A stretch of DNA of 23,475 nt from an uncultured Clostridia bacterium (lineage in GTDB: Bacteria; Bacillota; Clostridia; TANB77; CAG-508): NCBI GenBank assembly GCA_934167095.1, contig CAKPKE010000019.1, positions 1-23,475 of the forward strand. The letters are read 5' to 3'. The translations under genes and the position numbers were made by a program. Each line of letters opens with the position of its first letter. Positions within the stretch are counted from its first letter, which is position 1. Under the pieces are notes generated by a model that worked only from the letters and a program-made list of their open reading frames with translations, had not been told where the DNA came from and ran no database searches. Shown piece by piece: positions 1 to 8,182 of this stretch.

Positions 1-6
1 TAACAC

Positions 7-36
7 AAAAAAGAGAACACCTTTTAAAGTGTTCCC
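7..36 (-). terminator. rny terminator
   Basis: Just after the rny stop codon the minus strand forms a GAACAC/GTGTTC stem extended by T/A pairs, followed by a run of six T. This is a standard intrinsic terminator and closes the rny transcript. Confidence 0.85.
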
Positions 37-47
37 TTTAATATGTA

Positions 48-1589
48 TTATTTGGCATAATCAGTAACTCTTGTTTCTCTTATGATGTTAACTTTGATAG
101 TTCCTGGATATTCCATTTCCTCTTCAACCTTTTTAGCAACATCTCTTGCTAGAATTGTCATTTGAGCATCATTTATTTTTTCTGGTTTTACAATAATTCT
201 AACTTCTCTTCCGGCTTGTATTGCAAAAGACTTTTCAACTCCATCAAATGAAGTAGCTATTTCTTCTAGTTTTTCAAGTCTCTTTATGTAGTTTTCTAAT
301 GTTTCACGTCTTGCACCTGGTCTTGATGCTGATATTGCATCTGCTGCTGCAACAAGTACAGCTTCCATTGTTTGAGGCTCTACATCACCATGATGAGCTT
401 CAACTGCATTAATAACATTTGGATTTTCTTTGTACTTTCTTAGTACATCTACACCTATTTGAACATGAGTTCCTTCCATGTCGTGGTCTAAAGCTTTTCC
501 TATATCATGAAGTAATCCAGCTCTTCTTGCAAGTTTAGCATCTAATCCTAATTCATCTGCCATAATTCTTGCTAAGTTAGAAACTTCTATTGAATGATTT
601 AATACATTTTGACCATAACTTGTTCTATATTTAAGTTTTCCAAGTAAGTTTACTATATCAGGATGTAATCCTATTACACCTGTTTCTAGACAAGCTCTTT
701 CTCCTTCTTCTTTGATTGTTTGAGCAACTTCTTCTTTTGCCTTTTCAACCATTTCTTCAATCTTTGCAGGATGTATTCTTCCATCTTCCATTAATTTTTC
801 AAGTGCAATTTTTGCAACTTCTCTTCTTAATGCATCGAATCCAGATATAACAACCGCTTCTGGAGTATCATCAATTATTAAATCAACACCTGTTAATGTT
901 TCAAGTGCTCGGATGTTTCTACCTTCTCTACCAATTATTCTTCCTTTCATTTCATCGTTTGGAAGATTTACAATAGATACTGTAGTTTCAGCTGTATGGT
1001 CTGCAGCACACTTTTGAATAGCATAACTAATTATTTTTTTAGCATTTTTTAAAGATTCCTCTTTTGCCTTTGTTTCACTTTGTTTAATTAGATTTGCTTT
1101 TTCTAAAGTTAATTGCTTGTCCATTTCACTTAGTAATTGATCTTTTGCTTGTTCTTTAGATAATCCTGAAATTTTTTGAAGTTCTTTCATTTGAGCATCT
1201 AAAGTTTTTTGAATTTCCTCTTTTTTTGCCTCAACTTCCTTATTTTTTGTTTCTAGAGTATGTTCTTTGTTTTCCATTTGCTCTAATTTTTTTTCAAGAT
1301 TTTCTTCTTTTTGTAGTAATCTTCTTTCTTGTTGTTGTACTTCGCTTCTTCTTTCTCTAATCTCATTGTCTAATTCTCTTCTAGAGTTTATTATTTCCTC
1401 TTTTGCCTTAAGAATTTCTTCTTTCTTTTTTGACTCTGCTTCTTTTTGTGCTTCTTCAATTATTCTTTTTGCTTCATTTTCTGCACTTCCTAGTTTAGAC
1501 TCTGATATTTTCTTTCTAATTTGAATACCTACAAATGTAAATATCAATGCTGAGATAAGAAAGATTGCGATATAAATAACTATTTGCAT
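48..1589 (-). CDS. rny: Ribonuclease Y
   Basis: RNase Y is the membrane-anchored endoribonuclease that initiates mRNA decay in many Bacillota. The 513-residue product has the full family layout: one N-terminal membrane segment (about residues 3-22), a long charged coiled coil (about 28-190), a KH RNA-binding domain with GRIIGREGRN at 216-225, and an HD phosphohydrolase domain with the catalytic His-Asp pair in LLHDIGKA (H361, D362). The length is close to the usual 510-520. The ATG is preceded by AAGAGG at good spacing. The gene has its own consensus promoter and terminator, so it is a single-gene transcript downstream of the sporulation cluster. Identification is from the family motifs and is secure. 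Confidence 0.97.
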   Translation of the reverse strand: MQIVIYIAIFLISALIFTFVGIQIRKKISESKLGSAENEAKRIIEEAQKEAESKKKEEILKAKEEIINSRRELDNEIRERRSEVQQQERRLLQKEENLEKKLEQMENKEHTLETKNKEVEAKKEEIQKTLDAQMKELQKISGLSKEQAKDQLLSEMDKQLTLEKANLIKQSETKAKEESLKNAKKIISYAIQKCAADHTAETTVSIVNLPNDEMKGRIIGREGRNIRALETLTGVDLIIDDTPEAVVISGFDALRREVAKIALEKLMEDGRIHPAKIEEMVEKAKEEVAQTIKEEGERACLETGVIGLHPDIVNLLGKLKYRTSYGQNVLNHSIEVSNLARIMADELGLDAKLARRAGLLHDIGKALDHDMEGTHVQIGVDVLRKYKENPNVINAVEAHHGDVEPQTMEAVLVAAADAISASRPGARRETLENYIKRLEKLEEIATSFDGVEKSFAIQAGREVRIIVKPEKINDAQMTILARDVAKKVEEEMEYPGTIKVNIIRETRVTDYAK

Positions 1590-1707
1590 AACTTATACCT
1601 CTTCTTTCTATTAAATTTTCAATGTGCATAAAAATATATATCTAACACATCTATATATAAATTTTTATCTATAACCATTTATATTAGCATATATTTTATC
1701 CTATTAT

Positions 1708-1736
1708 ATTTTATATTTATTATTGCCTACTGTCAA
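1708..1736 (-). promoter_or_regulatory. sigma-A-type promoter of rny
   Basis: On the minus strand a perfect -35 TTGACA (1731-1736) is followed after 17 bp by TAAAAT (1708-1713). It lies about 120 bp upstream of the rny ATG in an AT-rich gap, which gives a leader of roughly 110 nt. The rest of the 1590-1838 gap holds only this promoter and the spoIIQ terminator. Confidence 0.65.
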
Positions 1737-1781
1737 GTATTTTTGATAAAAGTTCTCTTCATTAGTAAATTTTTATTACAT

Positions 1782-1823
1782 AAAAAAGCATAAGATTTCA
1801 AACTTCATAATTCAAAATCTTAT
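1782..1823 (-). terminator. spoIIQ terminator
   Basis: Downstream of spoIIQ the minus strand has the inverted repeat ATAAGATTT/AAATCTTAT (arms 1815-1823 and 1790-1798), then GC and six T. It separates spoIIQ from rny. Confidence 0.75.
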
Positions 1824-1838
1824 ACTAATAGTTTACTC

Positions 1839-2660
1839 TTATTTTAAATATATACTTGGATCAACACTTTGACCATTTTGTTTTATTTCAAAATGTAAGT
1901 GTGTTTCATCTGCAATTTCAAATGTAGCAGTATTTCCAACTGTTCCTATTGAATCACCTTGTTTTACTTCTTCGCCAACTGTTACAAATTCACTTGAAAG
2001 TAAGCTTGCATATACACTTTCAAAGCCATTATCATGCTCAATTACTATTGTTAGGCCATATCTTGGGTCATTTTTTATAGATTTTACTATTCCGTCTGCA
2101 GAAGCTTTTACTACTTCTGTTTTATTTGCTTTAAAGTCTATTCCTAAATGAGTTGTCCATTCCTCTAAAGTTTCTGAATATATAAGTGTGTCTTTTGAAT
2201 ATTCTTTTAATATTTCACCAGATACTGGAAATGCAAAGCTTGGGTCTTTTTTAGGCTCTTCTACTTTTGTATCATTTGAATTTGTATCTGAATTTTCAGA
2301 ATTTTTTGAAGCATTCTCCTCTGTCACATTTTCAACATTTTTGCTTTCATTATTAGATTCTGTATTTTTATCTATATTACTAGTATTTACAGCCATTTTA
2401 TTGCCTTCAGTATTTTCAATTTCATTTATGCTTTTACCAATACTAGAACTTGCATCTTCTATATTTGAATCAATCATGTTTACAGAATTATTTTTCGAAA
2501 CCAAAGTATTATCTATTACAGTTTTTGAATTTTTTTGAAGTGAGTTACTATATAATGCATACGAAATTATAAAAGCTATAATTCCAATTATTATAATCCC
2601 TCCTCCAACTATTACTCCAAAATTCTTCTCATTATTAAACCTATTATCTCTTCTTGCCAT
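1839..2660 (-). CDS. spoIIQ: Stage II sporulation protein Q (M23-type, LytM domain)
   Basis: SpoIIQ is the forespore-membrane protein that binds SpoIIIAH across the engulfment septum and supports the feeding-tube channel. The 273-residue product has a basic N-terminus, one membrane segment (about 14-37), a long Asn/Ser/Glu-rich linker (about 40-140) and a C-terminal M23 domain. The metal ligands are visible as HLGID (H171, D175) and HLHFE (H254, H256). The usual YxH(L) histidine is replaced in YASL (S219), so catalytic activity is uncertain; some SpoIIQ proteins are known to be degenerate. The name rests on the M23 domain, the single membrane anchor, its place just after spoIID, and a sigma-F-like promoter in front. 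A different forespore M23 protein is possible but less likely. Confidence 0.83.
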   Translation of the reverse strand: MARRDNRFNNEKNFGVIVGGGIIIIGIIAFIISYALYSNSLQKNSKTVIDNTLVSKNNSVNMIDSNIEDASSSIGKSINEIENTEGNKMAVNTSNIDKNTESNNESKNVENVTEENASKNSENSDTNSNDTKVEEPKKDPSFAFPVSGEILKEYSKDTLIYSETLEEWTTHLGIDFKANKTEVVKASADGIVKSIKNDPRYGLTIVIEHDNGFESVYASLLSSEFVTVGEEVKQGDSIGTVGNTATFEIADETHLHFEIKQNGQSVDPSIYLK

Positions 2661-2691
2661 ATGAAAATCCTCCTAATTTTTTGTTAATTAG

Positions 2692-2719
2692 AGTATTTCC
2701 ATAATTTATCTTTTTATAC
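2692..2719 (-). promoter_or_regulatory. Candidate sigma-F promoter of spoIIQ
   Basis: On the minus strand GTATA (2715-2719) and GGAAATACT (2692-2700) are separated by 14 bp. They match the known sigma-F pattern GYATA / GGnnAnAnT, although the spacer is at the short end. The site lies between the spoIID stop and the spoIIQ RBS (TAGGAGG), where a forespore promoter would be expected. Confidence 0.5.
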
Positions 2720-2721
2720 AT

Positions 2722-3732
2722 TTATATATCTACAATTTCGACTCCTGTATAAAAATGTTTTATTATTTCTTCACAGCTATAACCTTGTTTTGCAAGACTA
2801 TCTGCTCCAGTTTGACTCATTCCAACTCCATGACCATAGCCGATTACGTTAAATTTTATATTATCGCCATTTATTTCATAAGTAAAATGTGCAGACCTAA
2901 GACCTAAAATACTTCTTACTTCAACACCAGATAATTCTTTATTTCCTATTTTTATTGTTTTTACTCTATTTCCATCAGTAAATTCTTTTACTTCAATGCA
3001 ATTTGCATCATTATAATCAATAGCAAAATCAGAATATTTTTCTTTCATTTTTGCTTCAAAGTCTGATTTTGAAATTTCTAATTCAGATGCATACTGAGAA
3101 TATGCATCTTCCCCTGAAGTTTCTACGCTTTGAAGATATGGAAGATTTGCTCCACCCCAAACAACAGACACATTTTCAGTTTTTCCTCCACTATTTGAAT
3201 GAAAAAAAGCCTTTATTACTTCACCATTATATTCAATTACTTTTCCTTTAGTTGAGTTTACTGCATCTTCTATTTTTGCCCAGTATTCATCTTTTTTATC
3301 TTCATCCCATCTTGCTTGTCTATCTTCTTTTGTTATCCAAGCTTGGCAACAAGTTGAATCATCACAAATATCTGCATTTTCATGTTTACCTCCACTTTGA
3401 ATTAAACTTACCGTATAAGTTCTTGCAACTATTGCCTGTGCTTTTAAAGCTTCTTTTTCAAAACTTGCTGGCATTTCACTAGACACCACTCCAAGTAAAT
3501 ATTCATCCATTGCAAGTTCTTGAACTTCGCCTGTTTTTGAATGTAAAAGTTTAATTGTTCCATAGTTTTTATATGTATATTCATTATTATTTGCATTTTG
3601 TTCATTATTTATTTCTTCATTTTTTTGCTCATTTGCAACAGTTTCAACAAAAGAAAACTTTTTTGTAAGAATTGCAGGAAGTAAAAATGCAATTAAAACA
3701 ATTAATAAAATCCAAGCAATTAATCTTTTCAT
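2722..3732 (-). CDS. spoIID: Stage II sporulation protein D (lytic transglycosylase)
   Basis: SpoIID is a mother-cell lytic transglycosylase of the DMP engulfment machine; it cleaves glycan strands after SpoIIP has removed stem peptides. The 336-residue product has an N-terminal membrane segment (about 4-20), a short polar linker and a SpoIID/LytB domain. GVVSSEMPASF contains the expected catalytic glutamate (E86), followed by EALKAQAIVARTY, the DICDDSTCC cysteine pair region and the FHSNSGG motif. The length is normal. It lies 116 bp downstream of sigF, so it may be read through from spoIIA or have its own sigma-E promoter; I found no clear sigma-E match in the gap. Confidence 0.95.
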   Translation of the reverse strand: MKRLIAWILLIVLIAFLLPAILTKKFSFVETVANEQKNEEINNEQNANNNEYTYKNYGTIKLLHSKTGEVQELAMDEYLLGVVSSEMPASFEKEALKAQAIVARTYTVSLIQSGGKHENADICDDSTCCQAWITKEDRQARWDEDKKDEYWAKIEDAVNSTKGKVIEYNGEVIKAFFHSNSGGKTENVSVVWGGANLPYLQSVETSGEDAYSQYASELEISKSDFEAKMKEKYSDFAIDYNDANCIEVKEFTDGNRVKTIKIGNKELSGVEVRSILGLRSAHFTYEINGDNIKFNVIGYGHGVGMSQTGADSLAKQGYSCEEIIKHFYTGVEIVDI

Positions 3733-3848
3733 TTTTCTATTCCTTCCATTCCAAAAAATTTTTTATAGAGCTTTTATTTTAAATAAACAAAATTTTGCAA
3801 TATATTTTACAAATCATTTAATATTTTTCCTAGAATTTAAGAAGTATT

Positions 3849-4580
3849 CTAACCTGTTAATTTTTCTTTCATTTCTAGTAGAATCTTCTTTTCTATTCTT
3901 GATATTTGAACTTGACTTACTCCTATTGCATTTGCAACTTCAGTTTGTGTTTTTCCTTCAAAGTAGCGTAACCTAACTATATCTTGTTCTCTTTGATTTA
4001 GTTCTTCTATTAACTTTTTAACAGTAAGTTTATTTGCAATCATTTGCTCTTCATTTTTATTATCTGGAATTAATTCTTCTATTGTAGTGCTTTTTTCCTG
4101 ATTATTATTAGAAACAGTTTCATTTATTGATGAAACCAGTCCTGGCGATGTTGCATCAAGAGCACTTACAATTTCTTCTTTTGTAGTGTTTAGCTTTTGT
4201 GCAAGCTCTTCTATTTTTATTTCTTTACCATACTTTGATAAATATTCATTTTGAATTAATTTTATTTTAGCAGATAGTTCCTTTAGGCTTCTACTTACCT
4301 TTACTGCTCCATCATCTCTTACTGCTCTTTTTATTTCGCCTAAAATGAATGGTACTGAATATGTAGAGAGCATAACATTATATTTTTCATCAAAATTTTT
4401 TATTGATTTTATTAAGCCTATGGTTCCTATTTGAACTAAATCCTCTAATTCAAAACCTCTACCAACAAACCTTTTTGCTATATTATAAACTAGTCCTAAA
4501 TTATTATTTACCAAATTTGTCATAGCTTCTTTATCAGCATTTTGCGCTTTTTTTATTTCATCATAAGTGTTATTGTACAT
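3849..4580 (-). CDS. sigF: RNA polymerase sigma-F factor
   Basis: Sigma-F is the first forespore-specific sigma factor. The 243-residue product has sigma-70 region 2 (LEDLVQIGTIGLIKSIKNFD, about residues 45-65), region 3, and region 4 with a helix-turn-helix (about 210-235). Sigma-F and sigma-G are close paralogues, so the sequence alone is not decisive. The identity comes from position: it is third in a spoIIAA-spoIIAB-sigF operon, 12 bp after spoIIAB. Its activity is expected to be held by SpoIIAB until SpoIIAA is dephosphorylated. Confidence 0.95.
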   Translation of the reverse strand: MYNNTYDEIKKAQNADKEAMTNLVNNNLGLVYNIAKRFVGRGFELEDLVQIGTIGLIKSIKNFDEKYNVMLSTYSVPFILGEIKRAVRDDGAVKVSRSLKELSAKIKLIQNEYLSKYGKEIKIEELAQKLNTTKEEIVSALDATSPGLVSSINETVSNNNQEKSTTIEELIPDNKNEEQMIANKLTVKKLIEELNQREQDIVRLRYFEGKTQTEVANAIGVSQVQISRIEKKILLEMKEKLTG

Positions 4581-4592
4581 AAAAAATTACTC

Positions 4593-5057
4593 CTAAACAG
4601 TTTTTGCCTCTTCTTCTGTTTCGTTTAATTTTCCTATATATTTTTTCATTGTAACTTTTGTTCCTACATCTGGTATTGATTCAACTTTTAGTTCGTCCAT
4701 AAAGCTTTCCATAATAGTAAAGCCCATACCAGAGCGTTCAAGTTCTGCTTTTGTTGTGTATAATGGCTTTCTTGCTTCTTCTACATTACTTATTCCTTTG
4801 CCATTGTCTGAAACTTGTATTTCAATTAAATTTTCTTTTATTTTGCACTCTACTTTTACTATTCCTATTGTATTTTCGTAGCCATGAATTATAGAATTTG
4901 TAACAGCTTCAGATACTGCTGTTTTTATGTCTGCAAGCTCGTCAATAGTTGGATCTAATTGAGAAGCAAATGCTGCTACACTTATTCTTGCAAAAGATTC
5001 ATTTGCAGACTTACTTACAAATTCCAATTTCATTTCATTATCATAAATTCCTAACAT
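4593..5057 (-). CDS. spoIIAB: Anti-sigma-F factor / SpoIIAA kinase
   Basis: SpoIIAB binds and inhibits sigma-F and phosphorylates SpoIIAA. The 154-residue product is a GHKL-type ATPase. The N box is SEAVTNSIIHGY (E50, N54), the G1 box is DNGKGI and the G2 box is RSGMGFTIM. The chosen ATG has GGAGGG only a few bases upstream. An internal in-frame ATG eight codons later (MKLEFVSKS) aligns with the family's usual N-terminus but lacks a good RBS, so the start is slightly uncertain. It lies 23 bp after spoIIAA and 12 bp before sigF. Confidence 0.95.
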   Translation of the reverse strand: MLGIYDNEMKLEFVSKSANESFARISVAAFASQLDPTIDELADIKTAVSEAVTNSIIHGYENTIGIVKVECKIKENLIEIQVSDNGKGISNVEEARKPLYTTKAELERSGMGFTIMESFMDELKVESIPDVGTKVTMKKYIGKLNETEEEAKTV

Positions 5058-5080
5058 ATTCCCTCCAAAATTTTAAATTA

Positions 5081-5407
5081 TTATCCTGCATTTTCTTCAT
5101 CTTCAATAATTGGTATTATTTTTAATATTCCGCTTAGTTCAAACACCTTATAAACTTGCTTATTGCAATTTTTTATTTCAAGAGTTCCACCAAGCATTTT
5201 TATTACTTTATACCTTCCAATTAACATTCCTATTCCCGCACTATCCATAAAAGAAACATCACTAAAATCAAATATAACTTTTCTAGGCAAAAATCTAGTA
5301 ATTTCATTATCAATTTTCCTCCTTAGTTTATCAGTTTTGCTTTCATCAATTTCGTCATTAAGCTTAAGCGTTAGCATTTTTTGCGCTGGCACATATACAC
5401 ACTCCAT
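5081..5407 (-). CDS. spoIIAA: Anti-sigma-F factor antagonist (STAS protein)
   Basis: SpoIIAA releases sigma-F by binding SpoIIAB when unphosphorylated. The 108-residue STAS protein carries the phospho-acceptor motif FMDSAGIGML, with S55 as the expected serine. I chose the ATG at 5407, preceded by GAAAGGG at good spacing. A longer in-frame ATG at 5461 has no RBS and lies upstream of the predicted transcription start (about 5436). First gene of the spoIIA operon. Confidence 0.94.
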   Translation of the reverse strand: MECVYVPAQKMLTLKLNDEIDESKTDKLRRKIDNEITRFLPRKVIFDFSDVSFMDSAGIGMLIGRYKVIKMLGGTLEIKNCNKQVYKVFELSGILKIIPIIEDEENAG

Positions 5408-5442
5408 TTTTTTATTCCCTTTCTTTCGTTTTTTGTAATATA

Positions 5443-5471
5443 AGTATACATTTTCTTCCATAAATTTCCAA
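5443..5471 (-). promoter_or_regulatory. Candidate spoIIA promoter, sigma-A-like
   Basis: TTGGAA (5466-5471) and TATACT (5443-5448) are 17 bp apart on the minus strand and predict a start near 5436, about 29 nt before the spoIIAA ATG. The -35 is imperfect, as in known Spo0A-activated sigma-A promoters. I did not find a sigma-H match in this gap. Confidence 0.55.
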
Positions 5472-5488
5472 GAGTAAAAACTGACATG

Positions 5489-5520
5489 TTTTGTCGATAA
5501 TTAGGAAGTTTTCGACAAAA
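5489..5520. promoter_or_regulatory. Paired Spo0A boxes upstream of spoIIA
   Basis: An inverted repeat TTTTGTCGA / TCGACAAAA (5489-5497 and 5512-5520) contains two head-to-head Spo0A boxes: TGTCGAT on the plus strand (5492-5498) and a consensus TGTCGAA on the minus strand (5511-5517). They are centred about 59 and 78 bp upstream of the predicted spoIIA start. spoIIA is a known Spo0A-P target in Bacillota, so a function as activator sites is likely. Confidence 0.7.
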
Positions 5521-5588
5521 AAATAACACCAGAAATATTATTTAATTTATTGGCGTTCAATATTTTATAAAAATTCTTATCATAATAA

Positions 5589-5639
5589 TAAAAAAAAGCA
5601 ACCCAAACTGTTAAACTTTTTAATCTAACAATTTGAGTT
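5589..5639 (-). terminator. ctpA operon terminator
   Basis: After the ctpA stop the minus strand forms a long stem (arms 5625-5639 and 5600-5614, with some G-U pairs) followed by GCTTTTTTTT. It separates the ftsEX-ctpA operon from spoIIA. Confidence 0.85.
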
Positions 5640-5654
5640 TACTTACATATAATT

Positions 5655-6887
5655 TTATTTATTTAAAATTTCTCTTGCTTTTAAAAGTTGAGCATCTTTA
5701 TCTATTGATGTTTCATAATATCCATCTTCGCCTACAGTTAAGTCCACTTCATAATCTGGAGTAAGACCTTTTTTATTTATTTGATTATGATTTGGAGTGT
5801 AGTATTCATCTGTTGTTATCTTTATTCCACTTCCATCTTGAAGTGAATATAAAGTTTGAATAACACCTTTTCCATAAGTTGTTTTTCCAACTAAAGTTGC
5901 TCCGTATTGGTCTTTTAATGCTCCTGCCAATATTTCAGATGCACTTGCAGTAGATTCATTTGTTAAAATAGCTAATGGAATATTTTTTACTATTGGATCA
6001 TTTTCAGCAGTTGTTACTTTTTCAGAATTATTTTTTCCTTTAGTTATAAGGATTGATTTTCCTTTGTCTATAAATAAATCAGCTATTTGAGTGGCCTCAT
6101 CAACAATTCCTCCACCATTGCTTCTTACATCTATTATTATTTTTTTAGCACCTTTATTTAGTAATTCTTTTAATTGTCTTTCAAAGCTATCTGCAACGCC
6201 ACTATCAAATGAACTAATTTCAATATAAGCGATATCATTATCAATCATTTGTGACGCAACATGTTCAACAGTTATTTTCTTTCTTGTAACAGTTACAGTT
6301 TTTTCTTCATCATTTCTTAAAATTGTAACATCTGCATTAGTTCCTTCTTTTCCTTTTAATACAGAAGTTGCTTCACTTAGTTGTGCTCCAGAATATTCTA
6401 CACCATTTACTTTTGTTATTATATCTCCAGCCTGAATTCCAGCTTCTAATGCAGGTGAATCTTTCATTACTCCTACAATTAGGATTTGGTCATCTACATT
6501 TGATACATAAATTCCTATTCCTACATATTCACTGCTTGCTTCTTCTGTAAATTCTTCCATCTCTTCTTTTGTAAGATATGTAGTATATGGATCGCCTAAA
6601 GCATCTATATATCCTTTCAATGCTCCATCTACTAATTTGATATTATCCACATCATAAATATATTTTGATTTTATTAAATTTTTAAACATTTTTAGCGTTG
6701 CAGAAATTGTACTTTCAGCCTCTGTGTCAGTTGAACTTGATCCATTTGCACTTTTTCCTAAAGCAATGTAATCTCCATATTCTCTATATAAGAAAATTGT
6801 TGTTGTCATAAAAGTTATAACTGCTGTTAAAACAACTAACATTATTACTTTATAAACTCTTTGTCTTGCTATTTTTTTGTCTTCCAT
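5655..6887 (-). CDS. ctpA: C-terminal processing peptidase, S41 family with PDZ domain
   Basis: This is a membrane-anchored serine protease of the CtpA/CtpB family, acting outside the cytoplasmic membrane. The 410-residue product has a membrane segment (about 13-34), a PDZ domain (about 118-190, with ALEAGIQAGDIITKVNG) and an S41 core. The catalytic dyad is inferred as S315 in STASASE and K340 in TTYGKGV; the 25-residue spacing equals that of known members. It is the last gene of the operon containing ftsEX. The same association (ftsE-ftsX followed by ctpB) is known in Bacillus subtilis, where CtpB acts in sporulation signalling. Whether this copy works on sporulation or on cell-wall substrates cannot be told from sequence. 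Confidence 0.92.
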   Translation of the reverse strand: MEDKKIARQRVYKVIMLVVLTAVITFMTTTIFLYREYGDYIALGKSANGSSSTDTEAESTISATLKMFKNLIKSKYIYDVDNIKLVDGALKGYIDALGDPYTTYLTKEEMEEFTEEASSEYVGIGIYVSNVDDQILIVGVMKDSPALEAGIQAGDIITKVNGVEYSGAQLSEATSVLKGKEGTNADVTILRNDEEKTVTVTRKKITVEHVASQMIDNDIAYIEISSFDSGVADSFERQLKELLNKGAKKIIIDVRSNGGGIVDEATQIADLFIDKGKSILITKGKNNSEKVTTAENDPIVKNIPLAILTNESTASASEILAGALKDQYGATLVGKTTYGKGVIQTLYSLQDGSGIKITTDEYYTPNHNQINKKGLTPDYEVDLTVGEDGYYETSIDKDAQLLKAREILNK

Positions 6888-6913
6888 TAAAAATTCCTCC
6901 TTAGAATATTTTA

Positions 6914-8152
6914 TTAATCATAGTCATTAGAATATTCATCTTTTAGTTTTGATACTGTTCCATCTAAATATGGTATTGGATCTACTGTTTTTCCTTCTAT
7001 TCTTACCTCAAAATGTAGATGTGGACCTGTTGAATTTCCTGTTGAACCAACTGCCATTATTACATCTCCCTGTTTTACTTCTTTACCAAGTTCTGTAAGA
7101 ATTGTTTGTCCATGCCCATATAGCGTAACTATATTATTTCCATGATTTATCATTACGCAATTACCATATCCACTCATTGCACCAGCATAAATCACAACAC
7201 CATCAGCAGCAGCTAAAACTGGTGCTCCATAACCCGCATTACCAATATCTATGCCAGCGTGATACTTATATATTCCTTGAATTGGATGTAATCTATATCC
7301 ATAGCTAGATGTGATATAGGTTCCTGCAACTCCAACTGGCCATATCATAAGACCACCATTATAAGTTATTTGCAAATTTCCGCTCCACTGAATTGCTTCT
7401 TGAATTTTTTTATTTATTTCTTCTTGCTCATTTTTATATTCTTCAATTTTTTGTTGTAATTCTTTTTCTTCATTTGACAATGTCATTATATAATTTTCTT
7501 GCAAAATTCTATTATTTTGCATTAATATTTGAGTCCTTGATAGTTCAAGTTTTGATGCTTTAAGCTCAGCTTCGATATCTTCTTGTTGTACTTTTTCTTC
7601 CTCTAATTCACTTTTCTGTTTTTCCAAATCATCTAATAACTGATTATCAAATTCGACAATTTGCTCTAACATATAATAATTTGATAAAAAATCAAAAATA
7701 TTTTTCGATTTTAAAAGAACATCTAAGTATGATGTCGACCCAGCCTCATACATTGCAACTAATCTCTTTTTTAATAGCTGTTGTTTTCTATTATATTTTT
7801 CTTGAATATTGTCAATTTCTTTTTGCCTTGTTGAAACTTCTAGTTCCATTTGCTGAATTTGAATATTCAAATTTTCATATTTTTTTTCATTTTCTCGTAT
7901 TATATCATCTAATTCTTGAATTTTTTGAAGTGATGCAGATAGCTCTCCTTCAACATATTCAAGCCTTGAGTTAGATTCTTTAAGTTTGTCTTGTAATTCT
8001 ACACTTTGTTCTAACAAACTTTTATTTTCTGTTTCAGTATTGTTTTGAGCTTCTTCATTATTTGCAATTTCATTTTCAGCAAATACATTAAAAGAGAAGC
8101 TTACTAGTATTACTGAAATAAGAATTATTTGCAATATTTTAGTTTTTTTCAA
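6914..8152 (-). CDS. Secreted coiled-coil M23 endopeptidase, EnvC/PcsB-like (copy 2)
   Basis: A 412-residue exported murein hydrolase. It has a signal peptide (about 1-25, VFA-E), a long coiled coil (about 45-255) interrupted by the KKRLVAMYEAGSTSYLDVLL segment seen in PcsB-type proteins, and a C-terminal M23 domain. Zinc and catalytic residues are intact: H298 and D302 in HAGID, H347 in LYGHG, H378 and H380 in HLHFE. Proteins of this layout are activated by the FtsEX ABC complex through their coiled coil. It lies 30 bp downstream of a paralogue and 26 bp upstream of ctpA in one operon. It looks enzymatically complete. Confidence 0.9.
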   Translation of the reverse strand: MKKTKILQIILISVILVSFSFNVFAENEIANNEEAQNNTETENKSLLEQSVELQDKLKESNSRLEYVEGELSASLQKIQELDDIIRENEKKYENLNIQIQQMELEVSTRQKEIDNIQEKYNRKQQLLKKRLVAMYEAGSTSYLDVLLKSKNIFDFLSNYYMLEQIVEFDNQLLDDLEKQKSELEEEKVQQEDIEAELKASKLELSRTQILMQNNRILQENYIMTLSNEEKELQQKIEEYKNEQEEINKKIQEAIQWSGNLQITYNGGLMIWPVGVAGTYITSSYGYRLHPIQGIYKYHAGIDIGNAGYGAPVLAAADGVVIYAGAMSGYGNCVMINHGNNIVTLYGHGQTILTELGKEVKQGDVIMAVGSTGNSTGPHLHFEVRIEGKTVDPIPYLDGTVSKLKDEYSNDYD

Positions 8153-8182
8153 CCTATAAGCTTCTCCTTTACTATAATATTT

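Noticed and set aside
3733..3848. Terminator or sigma-E promoter between sigF and spoIID
   Set aside because: A 6-bp TAGAAT/ATTCTA stem without a T run and no clear sigma-E pair; not enough to call.
5081..5461. Longer spoIIAA from ATG 5461
   Set aside because: No RBS, and the predicted transcription start (about 5436) lies downstream of it.
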